A DNA stretch of 64,000 bases from an uncultured Lachnospiraceae bacterium (lineage in GTDB: Bacteria > Bacillota > Clostridia > Lachnospirales > Lachnospiraceae). The stretch spans positions 1 through 64,000 of the forward strand of contig CANQMA010000002.1 of assembly GCA_947624875.1 (NCBI GenBank). Reading direction: 5' to 3'. Below are positions 42,361 to 51,939 of the stretch, in pieces. The notes beneath the pieces are model-generated. The model did no database searches and was not told where the DNA came from. It saw nothing but the letters and a program-made list of their open reading frames with translations. The translations under genes and the position numbers were made by a program. The first letter of the stretch is position 1. Every line of letters starts with the position of its first letter.

Positions 42361-45300
42361 AGGAAAAAATCGTGTAGTTGCTCTGCTTATGGCGCTCACT
42401 CTGTTAGTTGGAATGATTCCTGATTCAATGCAGCGCGTATTGGCTGAGGAAGAAGCCAATACAGTACAAGAGACTACAGAAGAGTCAACTGGCATTGTTG
42501 TGGAAGAAGAGGAAACAGAAACTGAGCCGGAAAAGGCGTCAGAAAAATCTGTGCCGGAAACAAAGGAGATGACAACACAGGAGAACTCTCTGCAGACAGA
42601 AGCAATCACTCAGAGCAAACCAAAAAAAACTGCAAACACTGCGGAAGGCGAAAAGACATCTGATTCGAGTTTTCGCTTTGTCATGCCGGACAAAGAGGAA
42701 GAAACGGTCAAAGAGTATAATGCAGTATTTCATACAGACAATACGATTATGATTGAGGCAAAAAGTGATGAAAATGCTGATAACGCCAGAACTATAACAT
42801 ATGAGATTGTTCAATTTGTCGACGGAAAGGGAAATACTCATGCAAAGGATGATGCAGAGACTGACTTAAATGATTTCATCGTACTTTCCGATCCAAATCG
42901 AGAGGGAAAGGTGAGTGTGCAGATTAAGGTTGCAGGAACGGCAACCATCTCTGCGACAATTGAAGGAAATGAACTTTTTAGTGAGACACAAATTTCCTGT
43001 CAGATTAACATCAGCAAAGCAACGACAGAGGTCAGATTCATTAAAGATGGAAACAAAATTGAAAATGACAGCGTTAAGTATGGAGAAAGTTATACCTTAA
43101 ATGCAGAGGCAGACCATGCAGAAAATATCGAATATTCCTTGAAAAATAAGCAGGACGAGGATTATGTAGAAGTTGGAAAAACAGGAATTGTCACTGTAAA
43201 AAAACCAAAGAATGAGGAAGTCATTATCACTGCAACAGCCACGGACAATCTGGGAAATTACGAAGGGACGGCAGATTTTCGTTTAAAGACAGAGAAAGCA
43301 GACAGAAACCTTGAGTTTGAAAGTGAAGCAATAACAGTAACTTATGGCGACAAAATACAGAATGTAATAAAGAATAATATTACTGGAAAAGACCCTGAAA
43401 AGGAAAGCAGGGGAACTTATACCGTTTGGGATAAAGATGGAAAGCAGGATACTGACGGAACCTATGCAACAGTGACTGCAGAGGGCGATATCAAATTAAA
43501 TGCAGACAAATTTAAAGATATTGAAGAGGAATACTCTATAACCGTAAAAGCAAATTTTGCAGAAGATGATTATTATAATGAAAAAGAAATCTCTTATAGC
43601 ATTACGGTAAAAAGAGCGGATGCGCCGGCACAAGAGTGCAAAGTGGATGGAACAAAGGAAGATGGAAGCGAATATTATCGCGGCATCGTAACAATCAATG
43701 CTCCGGAAGGCTATCAAATTAGTTTTGAGGATAATGTTGGAACAGCGGGATGGAGCGATTCGCTGAAGATTGAGGAAACACAGGAAAATATTTCATTTTA
43801 TCTAAAAAATTCAAATGGAGACATTACAGGGAAATTGTCCGTTGATGGAATTTATATCGATAATATTTTTCCTGAAATTCATTGTACCTGCCGGGAACTT
43901 GAATTGTATGAAAGAAATTATTTATATATAAATAAAAATGAAGAAATATCTGTTACAGCAACAGATAATGTAAAAATTTCAGTTTTAAAATACAAGGTAG
44001 ACGGGGGAGACTGGCAGGAAATCCGGGTCGGGATGGATGAAACCAGCATTCATGCACAAATTCCGATAACAGTCCAAAATAAAACGGAGAACATATCTTT
44101 TGCAGCAGTAGATGCGGCAGGAAACATTGGAGAAACGGTTACATGGGGAGAATACACACTTAATCCGCTGGATTTTCTAAATGTGGTTACGGATGATATT
44201 GCGCCACAATTAGAAATTACATATGATAGTCCGGAAAAAGAAGTGGAGGATGAAAAATACTATCAAAGTGATATGAACATCTCTCTGGAAATTACAGAGG
44301 CGAATTTTAATAAAAAAGCAGCAGTTGTTCAAATTTCTGATAATAATGGAGAAAGCTGGGAAACACAGAGTGTTGAATGGAATCAGTATAATACTAAAGG
44401 AGCGGATAAATGGGATGCCGTTGTTCCTATCACGACAGACGGCACGTATCAAATTAAAGTCAACTGCACGGATCTTGCAGGAAACAAAATGGATGAGGTT
44501 GTATCTTCTAAAGTAGTCATGGATCAAACCGCACCAAAAACTGCATTTCATCTGCCTGAGCCGAAGAATATTGTCAAAGGAGATTCTAAAATCAGTGGAG
44601 ATCAATATGGACTGTACGCAGATGATCCAGAGGCGGTTTTGTTCTATGGGGAAAAGGAAATCATTGCACAAATCAATATTTTTGAAGAGAATTTTGACGC
44701 AGACGGCGTAACTGTCCTGGTGAATGGCAGCAAGGCAGTCATGAGGGGAGACTGGACAAAGGCAGACAGTGACAGCGGATATACAAATGAGGTGACACTA
44801 GATAAGGAAGGGACGAACATTATCACAGTAGAGTGTCAGGACAATGCTGGAAATCGGATGGACGAGGTTCATTCTGCGCAAATTGTCATTGACACCAAAT
44901 CGCCAACGTCCGATATAAAACTGCTACAGCCAAAAAATGTTGTAAAAAATAACAAAAAAATAGAAGATGTGCTTCAATATTCAGATTATCAGACAGATAC
45001 ACAGGCAAAATTTTATTATGACCAACAGACAAGCGCAGAAATCAGCATAACTGAGAATTACTTTAATCCGCAGGATGTCACTGTGCTGGTAAATGGAAAA
45101 GCGGCTACATGGGCAAATGATGAATGGAGTAACTCTGAAGGCGGTAATGTGTATACAAATCAGCTTATTCTGAATCAGGAGGGCTCAAACATTATTACTG
45201 TTCAATATCAGGATTATTCAGGAAATAGGATGAGTGATCTCGTATCGTCCGAAATTATTATTGACACAAAAAATCCGGAGAAAAAAATAGATTTAAGCGA

Positions 45301-48300
45301 TAAACCGGTTAGCATTGACCAGAAAAATGCAGAAAACGAGTACGTTCCGGTAGAGAATTTAGATGCTTGGGAACAGTATATAGAAGATGTAGATACACGC
45401 ATAAACTATACATATGGTCCAAAGGTCATTTTAGAGGTTACAGATGATAACTTTGATCCGGATGGAGTGACACTCATGCAGAATCAGACTGACATCAGTA
45501 CACAGTGCCTGTGGAATAAGCAGGGTCCATCAAATGTATGGAGAACTGAAATTCAGATAAATCTGGGTGGTAAATATCAGTTTCAGATTTTGGGAAAAGA
45601 TTATGCGGGGCATGAGTTTTCAGGAACTTCTGCATATATTGTTGTCAATATGGATTCCATCACGAGAAGCGTTACACTCAGCCAGCCAAAAAAAATAGTG
45701 ACAGACAATCAGGGAACAGAAAAGGAAACGAATGAAGAAAACCTGAAATCGGAAAACCAATCAGAAAAATTTTATTATAGTGGGGAAATGGAACTGACTG
45801 TCGAAATAACAGATACCGACACGCTCTATACTGAAGATAATTTTGGTAAGAGTGTAGACATCAAAGTTAATTCGGAAACCATACAGACTGAAAAAGCAGC
45901 ATGGAAAAAATCCGGAAGCACCTATCAAAATACAATTAAACTCAAAACTTCAGGGGAGTATGTGATTACCATTGCACATCAGAATCATTTTGCAGTGCAA
46001 ATGGATCAGTATACCTCACCGACCATTATCATTGATGGAAGTCGACCGGAACGGACAGTGATGTTAAAACGGCCTAATAAGGTTGTTCAGGACGAAAAAG
46101 GAACAGAGATTGATTACACGGAGGACCTGGGGAAAGAAGAGACGATAACAAATCGGTTCTATTACAGGGGACAGGCAGACATTGATTTGTTAATTACGGA
46201 AGAGAATTTCTATGAGGGAGACGTAGAAGTAGAAGTCAACGAGGAGCCGTACACTCTTAGTCAGGAGTGGAACCACGAAGAGGACGGCAGAAACACGAAC
46301 CACATCACGTTTGAAGAGAATGGAACTTATGTCATCACAATGAATTATACGGATAAGTCCGGAAATATTATGGATAGTTATACGTCTCCGGTGATTATTG
46401 TAGATGACAAAAAACCGGAACGCACGGTGATGTTAAAACAGCCTAATAAGGTTGTTCAGGATGAAAAAGGAACAGAGATTAAGTACACGGAGGACCTGGG
46501 AAAAGAAGAGACAATAACAAATCGGTTCTATTACAGGGAACAGGCAGACATTGATCTGTTAATTACGGAAGAGAATTTCTATGAGGGAAACGTAGAAGTA
46601 GAAGTCAACGAAGAGCCATACACTCTTAGTCAGGAGTGGAACCACGAAGAGGACGGCAGAAACACGAACCACATCACGTTTGAAGAGAATGGAACTTATG
46701 TCATCACAATGAATTATACGGATAAGTCCGGAAATATTATGGATAGTTATACGTCTCCGGTGATTATTGTAGATGACAAAAAACCGGAACGCACGGTGAT
46801 GTTAAAACAGCCTAATAGGGTTGTTCAGGATGAAAAAGGAACAGAGATTGAGTACACGGACGATTTGGGGAAAGAAGAGACAATAACAAATCGGTTCTAT
46901 TACAGGGAACAGGCAGACATTGATTTGTTAATTACGGAAGAGAATTTCTATGAGGGAGACGTAGAAGTAGAAGTCAACGAGGAGCCGTACACTCTTAGTC
47001 AGGAGTGGAACCACGAAGAGGACGGCAGAAACACGAACCACATCACGTTTGAAGAGAATGGAACTTATGTCATCACAATGAATTATACGGATAAATCCGG
47101 AAATGTTATGGATAGTTATACGTCTCCGGTGATTATTGTAGATGACAAAGAACCGGAGCGCACGGTGACCTTTACGAAACCGCAAAATATTTTAGACCAA
47201 AATAACAAAAAAATACCAGACGCAGCAGAAACGGATAATTTTAATGAAAAATATGCTGATGACTCTACAAAAACATTCTATTATAAAAAGGACAGCGATT
47301 ATGCGGATAATGGGAATGTGGTAAATGTTACATTCAATATCAGCGAAATATATTTTTACGGAAAAGACGTCGAAGTTGAGGTCAATGGAAAGGAATATGC
47401 TCTTGACCGGGAGTGGGATAAAAATGGAGATATATATTCTAATATCATTCAATTTCAGGATGAAGGAGAATATGTTATAACAGTGGAGTATACGGATAAG
47501 TCTGGCAACGCAATGAAGATTTATACTTCACCGAAAATTGTTATTGATGCAACCTGCCCGGGAAGAAAAGTTCAATTGTCGAAGACAAGTAGTGGAGAAA
47601 TCCTTAAAAAATCAGAAAACGGAACATATGAAGTACAGGCTTATGACCAAAAAGTAAATGCATATTCTGAAAACAGAGGAGATCGTTTTTATTATACAAA
47701 AGATATTCCTGCCAGACTGACAATGTATCTTGATGAAAAATATTTCTTTACGGAAAACCAATCTGATGTAAAGATACAAATTACTAGAAATGGAGAAAAT
47801 TATTCGGTAGATAAACCAGTCTGGGAAAAAACAAAGAATGCAAATGAATGGACAAGCACATTAACAATTGCTGAAGAAGGCTTATATGTCGTTCGGATTA
47901 CCTATCAAGACCCTGCCAATAATGAAATGGAGGAATATATTTCACCTGAAATTTATGTGGATTCCTCTGCGCCGGAAATGAAAACACAATTAACAAAACC
48001 AAATAAGGCTGTTTATGGCAATAGTGCGTCGGACGAATTAAGAAATCATGTCATCGAAGGAGAGAGTTTAGAACAGTTATTGTCTACAGACGGCGAAAAT
48101 ATTTATAATGATGAGAAGTTTTATTATAATGACAAAGCGGAGATTCAATTAAATATTAGTGAGATAAATTTCTACACAGATGATGTAGAGGTAGAAATGA
48201 CATGGAAACCGGATAATAATCCGGAAACGCAGGAAGTCACAGTAAATAAGGATAATCTGATGAACAAAACAGAGATAGGCAGAATATATCAGACAATCTA

Positions 48301-51300
48301 TAATGCTGCAGACTGGTCACTGGTAAATAATGTTTACATGAATAAGATTTCCCTTACAGAAAATGGAATTTATAAGATTAAGATTTCTTATAAGGATAAA
48401 TCAGGAAATCTAATGAAAGAGTATATCTCACCAAATATTTTTATTGACAAAAATACTCCGACGGACATGGCTGTAAGTTATAAGGACACACCGACAGCAG
48501 ACTACTACTATTATAATGACAGAGTGGAATTAGAATTAAGCGCTCAGGATTCCATTTCAGGTATTGACCATTTTGAGTGGGTTTATGTGGCTGAAAAAGG
48601 AATTAGTGACATTAATTTTAATGGGGATGTCAAGGATGTCATTTCCTACTTAAATGAAAATATTACTTATGAAGATTGGGAGGGCTCTAGCGCAACGGCG
48701 AAATTTGTTATTCCAATACCGCCAACTGATAATGCTGTGCAAAAGACATTAGAGCAACTCCGAGGAAAAATTAAATTTACAGTATGGGACAGAGCACAAA
48801 ATAAATCTGATTATACGGACGAAAAGAATTCTATTGTAGTGGACAATGTCAGCCCTGCAAGAACTGTAAAATTGTCACAACCAAAGCAAGTAGTAAATCA
48901 GAATACATTAAATACCAAGAATACTTATTCGCTGGATACCGGAACAGGTCAAAGCGGAAATAGCGGGTCTGTTTTGTATTATGATGAGAAGGCAGTAGTA
49001 TCTTTGAATATTAATGAAGCAAACTTTTATGCTGAAGATGTTCATGTTTATGTCAATGGACAGAAGAAAGACGTCTCATGGGTACATAAGGACAAGGATA
49101 ATTATGCTGCAAATGTGGATATCACCGGAGATGGGGATTATATTGTACGAATGACTTATACGGACCGGTCCGGAAATACGATGCTCGAATATGTGTCAGA
49201 TAAAATTGTAATTGATACAGTGAAACCGGTATTGAAGGTTGATTACGACACGGATAATCCGGAGAATACAATTAATGGAAGACAATATTTTAATAAAAAC
49301 AGAAAAGTTGTAATCACTGTAACGGAACACAACTTCCGTGCAGACGATATACAAGCTGAACTGAGTGCTAAAGATGTTACCGGAAAAAATATTGATGTCA
49401 AATTGAAAGGCGCAGATGGAAGCGAAATTATGGCAAGCAAGCTGGCAGAGTATCTTTCTGACAGAGGACATTGGAGCAGCAAAAATGATGTCCGTACTGC
49501 AACATTTACATATTCTTCTGATGCAAATTATACTTTTGATATTTCTTATGCAGATTTGGCACAACGGAAAGCGGCTAATTATAAGAAAGATTATTTTACG
49601 GTAGACAAGAAAGCTCCTTCTAAATTAAAAGTGACTTATAGTACATCCGTATTGGAAAATATTATGAAAAATATTTCTTTTGGCTATTACAATGCAAAAG
49701 TAACAGTAACAATTAGCGCTAAAGATAATATTTCGGGTGTCAATCGGTTTGTGTATAGTTATTTTAATAGTAAAAATGTAAGCAGCGTCAATGCAGAATT
49801 AATTGATAAAGCTATTAAGAATGCTAGAATTACGCAGAAAGGAAATCTGTTTACCGCACAGTTTAAAATTCCGAAAGATGTATTAAATAAAAACAATCAG
49901 TTTAATGGTAAAGTAGAATTTGCTTCCTATGACAGGTCTGAAAATAGTCAGGAAAAACAAAGTAATAAGAGGATTGTTGTAGACAATATTGCTCCAAAGA
50001 TGGATATTCAATATAACAAACCGGTTTCAAGCAGAGGAAATATTGACTATTATTCAGGTAATATTGAGGCGTCTATTCATATAAAAGAAGCAAACTTTTA
50101 TACACAAGATGTAAAAATCTTAGTTTCTAAAAATGGAGGTCGTGGAAATGGCATCGCTGCAAAATGGAGTAATCAGGGCACAGATGATCACACCGGAAAA
50201 TTTACTCTAAGCGGTGACGGGGATTATGTTATTTCTATTCAATATAAGGACCGTTCATCTAATCAGATGAAGGATTATAAGTCAAAGCAGATGACAATTG
50301 ATACCAAAGCGCCGACATTGAATGTCTCAAAAATTGTAGCAAATTCTGCAAATAAAGATAAGAAATACCAGTTTGTTATTACTGCAAATGATCAGAATTT
50401 TGATATATCTTCGTTTAAACCAAAATTGTCATATATTACAAGAAATGGCAATGGTAAATTTATTGAAAAGACTGTTTCATTCGGTAATGTTAAAACATCT
50501 GGAAAGAATTATATTATAACTGTGGATAATTTGGAAACTGACGGAGTGTATACGTTGACCAGCAGTATCCGGGATTATGCAAATCATTCTTATGGAAAGA
50601 TAAAGCTTGATGATGGAAAAGAATACAACTCTGTTAATTTTTCAATCAATCGTAAAGGATCAATCTTTACAGTCGACGATGAAACAATGAGCAATGTCAA
50701 TAAATATTATATTTACAGTGTTGGCAGTGATGTAGTTATTAAGGAGACAAATGTTGACCCAATACAAAAATATTCCGTAAAATTAAACAATAAGACATTG
50801 ACGGAAGGAAAAGATTTTACGACATCGCAAAGCAATGGGAAAAACCAGTGGAGCGTAAGAACATATGTTATTAAGAAATCGCTTTTCGAACAAGAGGGTA
50901 AATATCAGATTGCTGTAGAATCTATTGATAAAACGGGAACCATGGCATATAGTGATGTAAAAAATCTGGATTTGTCTTTTGTAGTAGACCAGAAAGCTCC
51001 AGTTTTGACGTTTAGCGGACTTGAAAATGGCGGGCGCTATCAGGTACAGGAACAGACGGTTGTTGTAGGCGTTTCGGATGATGGTGGAAAACCATATTCT
51101 TTCACGGCAATTGTGTTAGACAGAAATGGAAATCCGTTAGTGGACGCAAATGGAAAAGATATTAGTGTACGGTTCTCCTTAAAAGAAGAAGAACTTGAAA
51201 AATATCTTATGCAAAATAATGGAAAAATCACATTCACCATTCCGGAAGGTTATGAAAATCAGGTCAAAATTATTTGTGATGATTATGTTCAAAAAGCTGA

Positions 51301-51475
51301 TACAAATGAATATAATCAACTGTTTGAGCGTGTCACAGTATCTTTGAGCAGTTTCATTATCTTCTATGCAAACAAACCACTGTTTTATAGTTTGATTGCG
51401 GTCATTCTGGTTCTTTTGGCCGGCACCATTATAATCATATGGAAGCGGAAAAAAGGCAAAAAACAAGCAGCCTGA
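42341..51475 (+). CDS. Giant Ig-like-repeat surface protein
   Basis: A 3,044-residue exported protein. Residues 1-36 are a signal peptide (VVALLMALTLLVGMIPD...VLA), residues 37-115 an acidic Thr/Glu linker, and the remainder is built of Ig-like beta modules. I count 15 occurrences of an E-x-N-F-type motif (ITEANF, EENF, ENYF, DDNF, EINF, EHNF, DQNF and others), each followed by a W and a D-x-S/A-G-N end near I-I-D-x-x-x-P. Three modules are nearly identical. The C-terminus has one membrane helix (PLFYSLIAVILVLLAGTIIIIW) and a basic tail, with no LPxTG motif. It should stand on the cell surface as a long stalk or adhesin. It is last in the Tad/phospho-signalling gene run and 20 bases overlap the previous gene. 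Confidence 0.9.
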   Translation: MKGLKSKGKNRVVALLMALTLLVGMIPDSMQRVLAEEEANTVQETTEESTGIVVEEEETETEPEKASEKSVPETKEMTTQENSLQTEAITQSKPKKTANTAEGEKTSDSSFRFVMPDKEEETVKEYNAVFHTDNTIMIEAKSDENADNARTITYEIVQFVDGKGNTHAKDDAETDLNDFIVLSDPNREGKVSVQIKVAGTATISATIEGNELFSETQISCQINISKATTEVRFIKDGNKIENDSVKYGESYTLNAEADHAENIEYSLKNKQDEDYVEVGKTGIVTVKKPKNEEVIITATATDNLGNYEGTADFRLKTEKADRNLEFESEAITVTYGDKIQNVIKNNITGKDPEKESRGTYTVWDKDGKQDTDGTYATVTAEGDIKLNADKFKDIEEEYSITVKANFAEDDYYNEKEISYSITVKRADAPAQECKVDGTKEDGSEYYRGIVTINAPEGYQISFEDNVGTAGWSDSLKIEETQENISFYLKNSNGDITGKLSVDGIYIDNIFPEIHCTCRELELYERNYLYINKNEEISVTATDNVKISVLKYKVDGGDWQEIRVGMDETSIHAQIPITVQNKTENISFAAVDAAGNIGETVTWGEYTLNPLDFLNVVTDDIAPQLEITYDSPEKEVEDEKYYQSDMNISLEITEANFNKKAAVVQISDNNGESWETQSVEWNQYNTKGADKWDAVVPITTDGTYQIKVNCTDLAGNKMDEVVSSKVVMDQTAPKTAFHLPEPKNIVKGDSKISGDQYGLYADDPEAVLFYGEKEIIAQINIFEENFDADGVTVLVNGSKAVMRGDWTKADSDSGYTNEVTLDKEGTNIITVECQDNAGNRMDEVHSAQIVIDTKSPTSDIKLLQPKNVVKNNKKIEDVLQYSDYQTDTQAKFYYDQQTSAEISITENYFNPQDVTVLVNGKAATWANDEWSNSEGGNVYTNQLILNQEGSNIITVQYQDYSGNRMSDLVSSEIIIDTKNPEKKIDLSDKPVSIDQKNAENEYVPVENLDAWEQYIEDVDTRINYTYGPKVILEVTDDNFDPDGVTLMQNQTDISTQCLWNKQGPSNVWRTEIQINLGGKYQFQILGKDYAGHEFSGTSAYIVVNMDSITRSVTLSQPKKIVTDNQGTEKETNEENLKSENQSEKFYYSGEMELTVEITDTDTLYTEDNFGKSVDIKVNSETIQTEKAAWKKSGSTYQNTIKLKTSGEYVITIAHQNHFAVQMDQYTSPTIIIDGSRPERTVMLKRPNKVVQDEKGTEIDYTEDLGKEETITNRFYYRGQADIDLLITEENFYEGDVEVEVNEEPYTLSQEWNHEEDGRNTNHITFEENGTYVITMNYTDKSGNIMDSYTSPVIIVDDKKPERTVMLKQPNKVVQDEKGTEIKYTEDLGKEETITNRFYYREQADIDLLITEENFYEGNVEVEVNEEPYTLSQEWNHEEDGRNTNHITFEENGTYVITMNYTDKSGNIMDSYTSPVIIVDDKKPERTVMLKQPNRVVQDEKGTEIEYTDDLGKEETITNRFYYREQADIDLLITEENFYEGDVEVEVNEEPYTLSQEWNHEEDGRNTNHITFEENGTYVITMNYTDKSGNVMDSYTSPVIIVDDKEPERTVTFTKPQNILDQNNKKIPDAAETDNFNEKYADDSTKTFYYKKDSDYADNGNVVNVTFNISEIYFYGKDVEVEVNGKEYALDREWDKNGDIYSNIIQFQDEGEYVITVEYTDKSGNAMKIYTSPKIVIDATCPGRKVQLSKTSSGEILKKSENGTYEVQAYDQKVNAYSENRGDRFYYTKDIPARLTMYLDEKYFFTENQSDVKIQITRNGENYSVDKPVWEKTKNANEWTSTLTIAEEGLYVVRITYQDPANNEMEEYISPEIYVDSSAPEMKTQLTKPNKAVYGNSASDELRNHVIEGESLEQLLSTDGENIYNDEKFYYNDKAEIQLNISEINFYTDDVEVEMTWKPDNNPETQEVTVNKDNLMNKTEIGRIYQTIYNAADWSLVNNVYMNKISLTENGIYKIKISYKDKSGNLMKEYISPNIFIDKNTPTDMAVSYKDTPTADYYYYNDRVELELSAQDSISGIDHFEWVYVAEKGISDINFNGDVKDVISYLNENITYEDWEGSSATAKFVIPIPPTDNAVQKTLEQLRGKIKFTVWDRAQNKSDYTDEKNSIVVDNVSPARTVKLSQPKQVVNQNTLNTKNTYSLDTGTGQSGNSGSVLYYDEKAVVSLNINEANFYAEDVHVYVNGQKKDVSWVHKDKDNYAANVDITGDGDYIVRMTYTDRSGNTMLEYVSDKIVIDTVKPVLKVDYDTDNPENTINGRQYFNKNRKVVITVTEHNFRADDIQAELSAKDVTGKNIDVKLKGADGSEIMASKLAEYLSDRGHWSSKNDVRTATFTYSSDANYTFDISYADLAQRKAANYKKDYFTVDKKAPSKLKVTYSTSVLENIMKNISFGYYNAKVTVTISAKDNISGVNRFVYSYFNSKNVSSVNAELIDKAIKNARITQKGNLFTAQFKIPKDVLNKNNQFNGKVEFASYDRSENSQEKQSNKRIVVDNIAPKMDIQYNKPVSSRGNIDYYSGNIEASIHIKEANFYTQDVKILVSKNGGRGNGIAAKWSNQGTDDHTGKFTLSGDGDYVISIQYKDRSSNQMKDYKSKQMTIDTKAPTLNVSKIVANSANKDKKYQFVITANDQNFDISSFKPKLSYITRNGNGKFIEKTVSFGNVKTSGKNYIITVDNLETDGVYTLTSSIRDYANHSYGKIKLDDGKEYNSVNFSINRKGSIFTVDDETMSNVNKYYIYSVGSDVVIKETNVDPIQKYSVKLNNKTLTEGKDFTTSQSNGKNQWSVRTYVIKKSLFEQEGKYQIAVESIDKTGTMAYSDVKNLDLSFVVDQKAPVLTFSGLENGGRYQVQEQTVVVGVSDDGGKPYSFTAIVLDRNGNPLVDANGKDISVRFSLKEEELEKYLMQNNGKITFTIPEGYENQVKIICDDYVQKADTNEYNQLFERVTVSLSSFIIFYANKPLFYSLIAVILVLLAGTIIIIWKRKKGKKQAA
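46046..47152 (+). repeat. Three 369-bp tandem repeats in the giant gene
   Basis: Units begin at 46046, 46415 and 46784, each ccggaacg-cacggtgatg-like, 369 bases (123 codons) apart, and differ at only a few positions. A fourth, diverged unit starts at 47153. The units correspond to one Ig-like module each and keep the reading frame. Confidence 0.9.
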
Positions 51476-51507
51476 TCTGCGAACGGTTAAAAACAGTTTA
51501 TAATGAA

Positions 51508-51546
51508 AAAACCTTATCGGAGATAACATCTGATAAGGCTTTTTCA
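51508..51546 (+). terminator. Terminator after the giant gene
   Basis: ccttatc/gataagg arms with a short loop, followed by ttttt, about 35 bases after the stop. It closes the long plus-strand pilus run. The rest of 51476-51939 holds an AT-rich stretch, then the next promoter and leader. Confidence 0.7.
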
Positions 51547-51773
51547 TTATCTGCCTCTATTTTTCCCCATCATTTTACTAAATCATTTTCTCTATTTATT
51601 TACACAGTAAAAATATATCTATTATAATTATTTGGAATAAAGTGAGAAAATAGTTCGGATGAAAATGGTAAAAAATAAATAACAGGAAAATCTGTGCATG
51701 AAGAATAAAAATCTGAGGGTAAAAATCCACCAATTTTCCTAAAAGGAAAGCAACTGATAAAAATCGGTTCAGT

Positions 51774-51802
51774 TTGACAAATAATACCCCCTTTGGTAAA
51801 AT
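51774..51802 (+). promoter_or_regulatory. Promoter for the sugar transferase gene
   Basis: A perfect TTGACA (51774-51779), 17-base spacer and TAAAAT. It lies about 135 bases before ATG 51940, implying a leader of about 130 bases. Confidence 0.8.
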
Positions 51803-51861
51803 TTAGTTAATTAAATCCTGAGAAAACAGGAATATGTTTCGTGTATTTGTTTACTTGGAAA

Positions 51862-51901
51862 CCGGGCAGCAGAAAGAATTTTTTCATCCCGGACTTTTTT
51901 T
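51862..51901 (+). terminator. Terminator-like hairpin in the leader
   Basis: ccggg (51862-51866) pairs with cccgg (51888-51892), with an inner gaaa/tttc pairing, and seven T follow. It lies between the promoter and the ATG, so it looks like a transcription attenuator. No alternative antiterminator is obvious by eye apart from a short cctg/cagg hairpin upstream. Confidence 0.55.
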
Positions 51902-51939
51902 AATATCTTGCTTCGGCATAAAGCATCAGGAGGCAGAAA

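Noticed and set aside
51300-51475. Sortase signal in the giant protein
   Set aside because: No LPxTG-like pentapeptide before the C-terminal helix; only a helix and basic tail are present.
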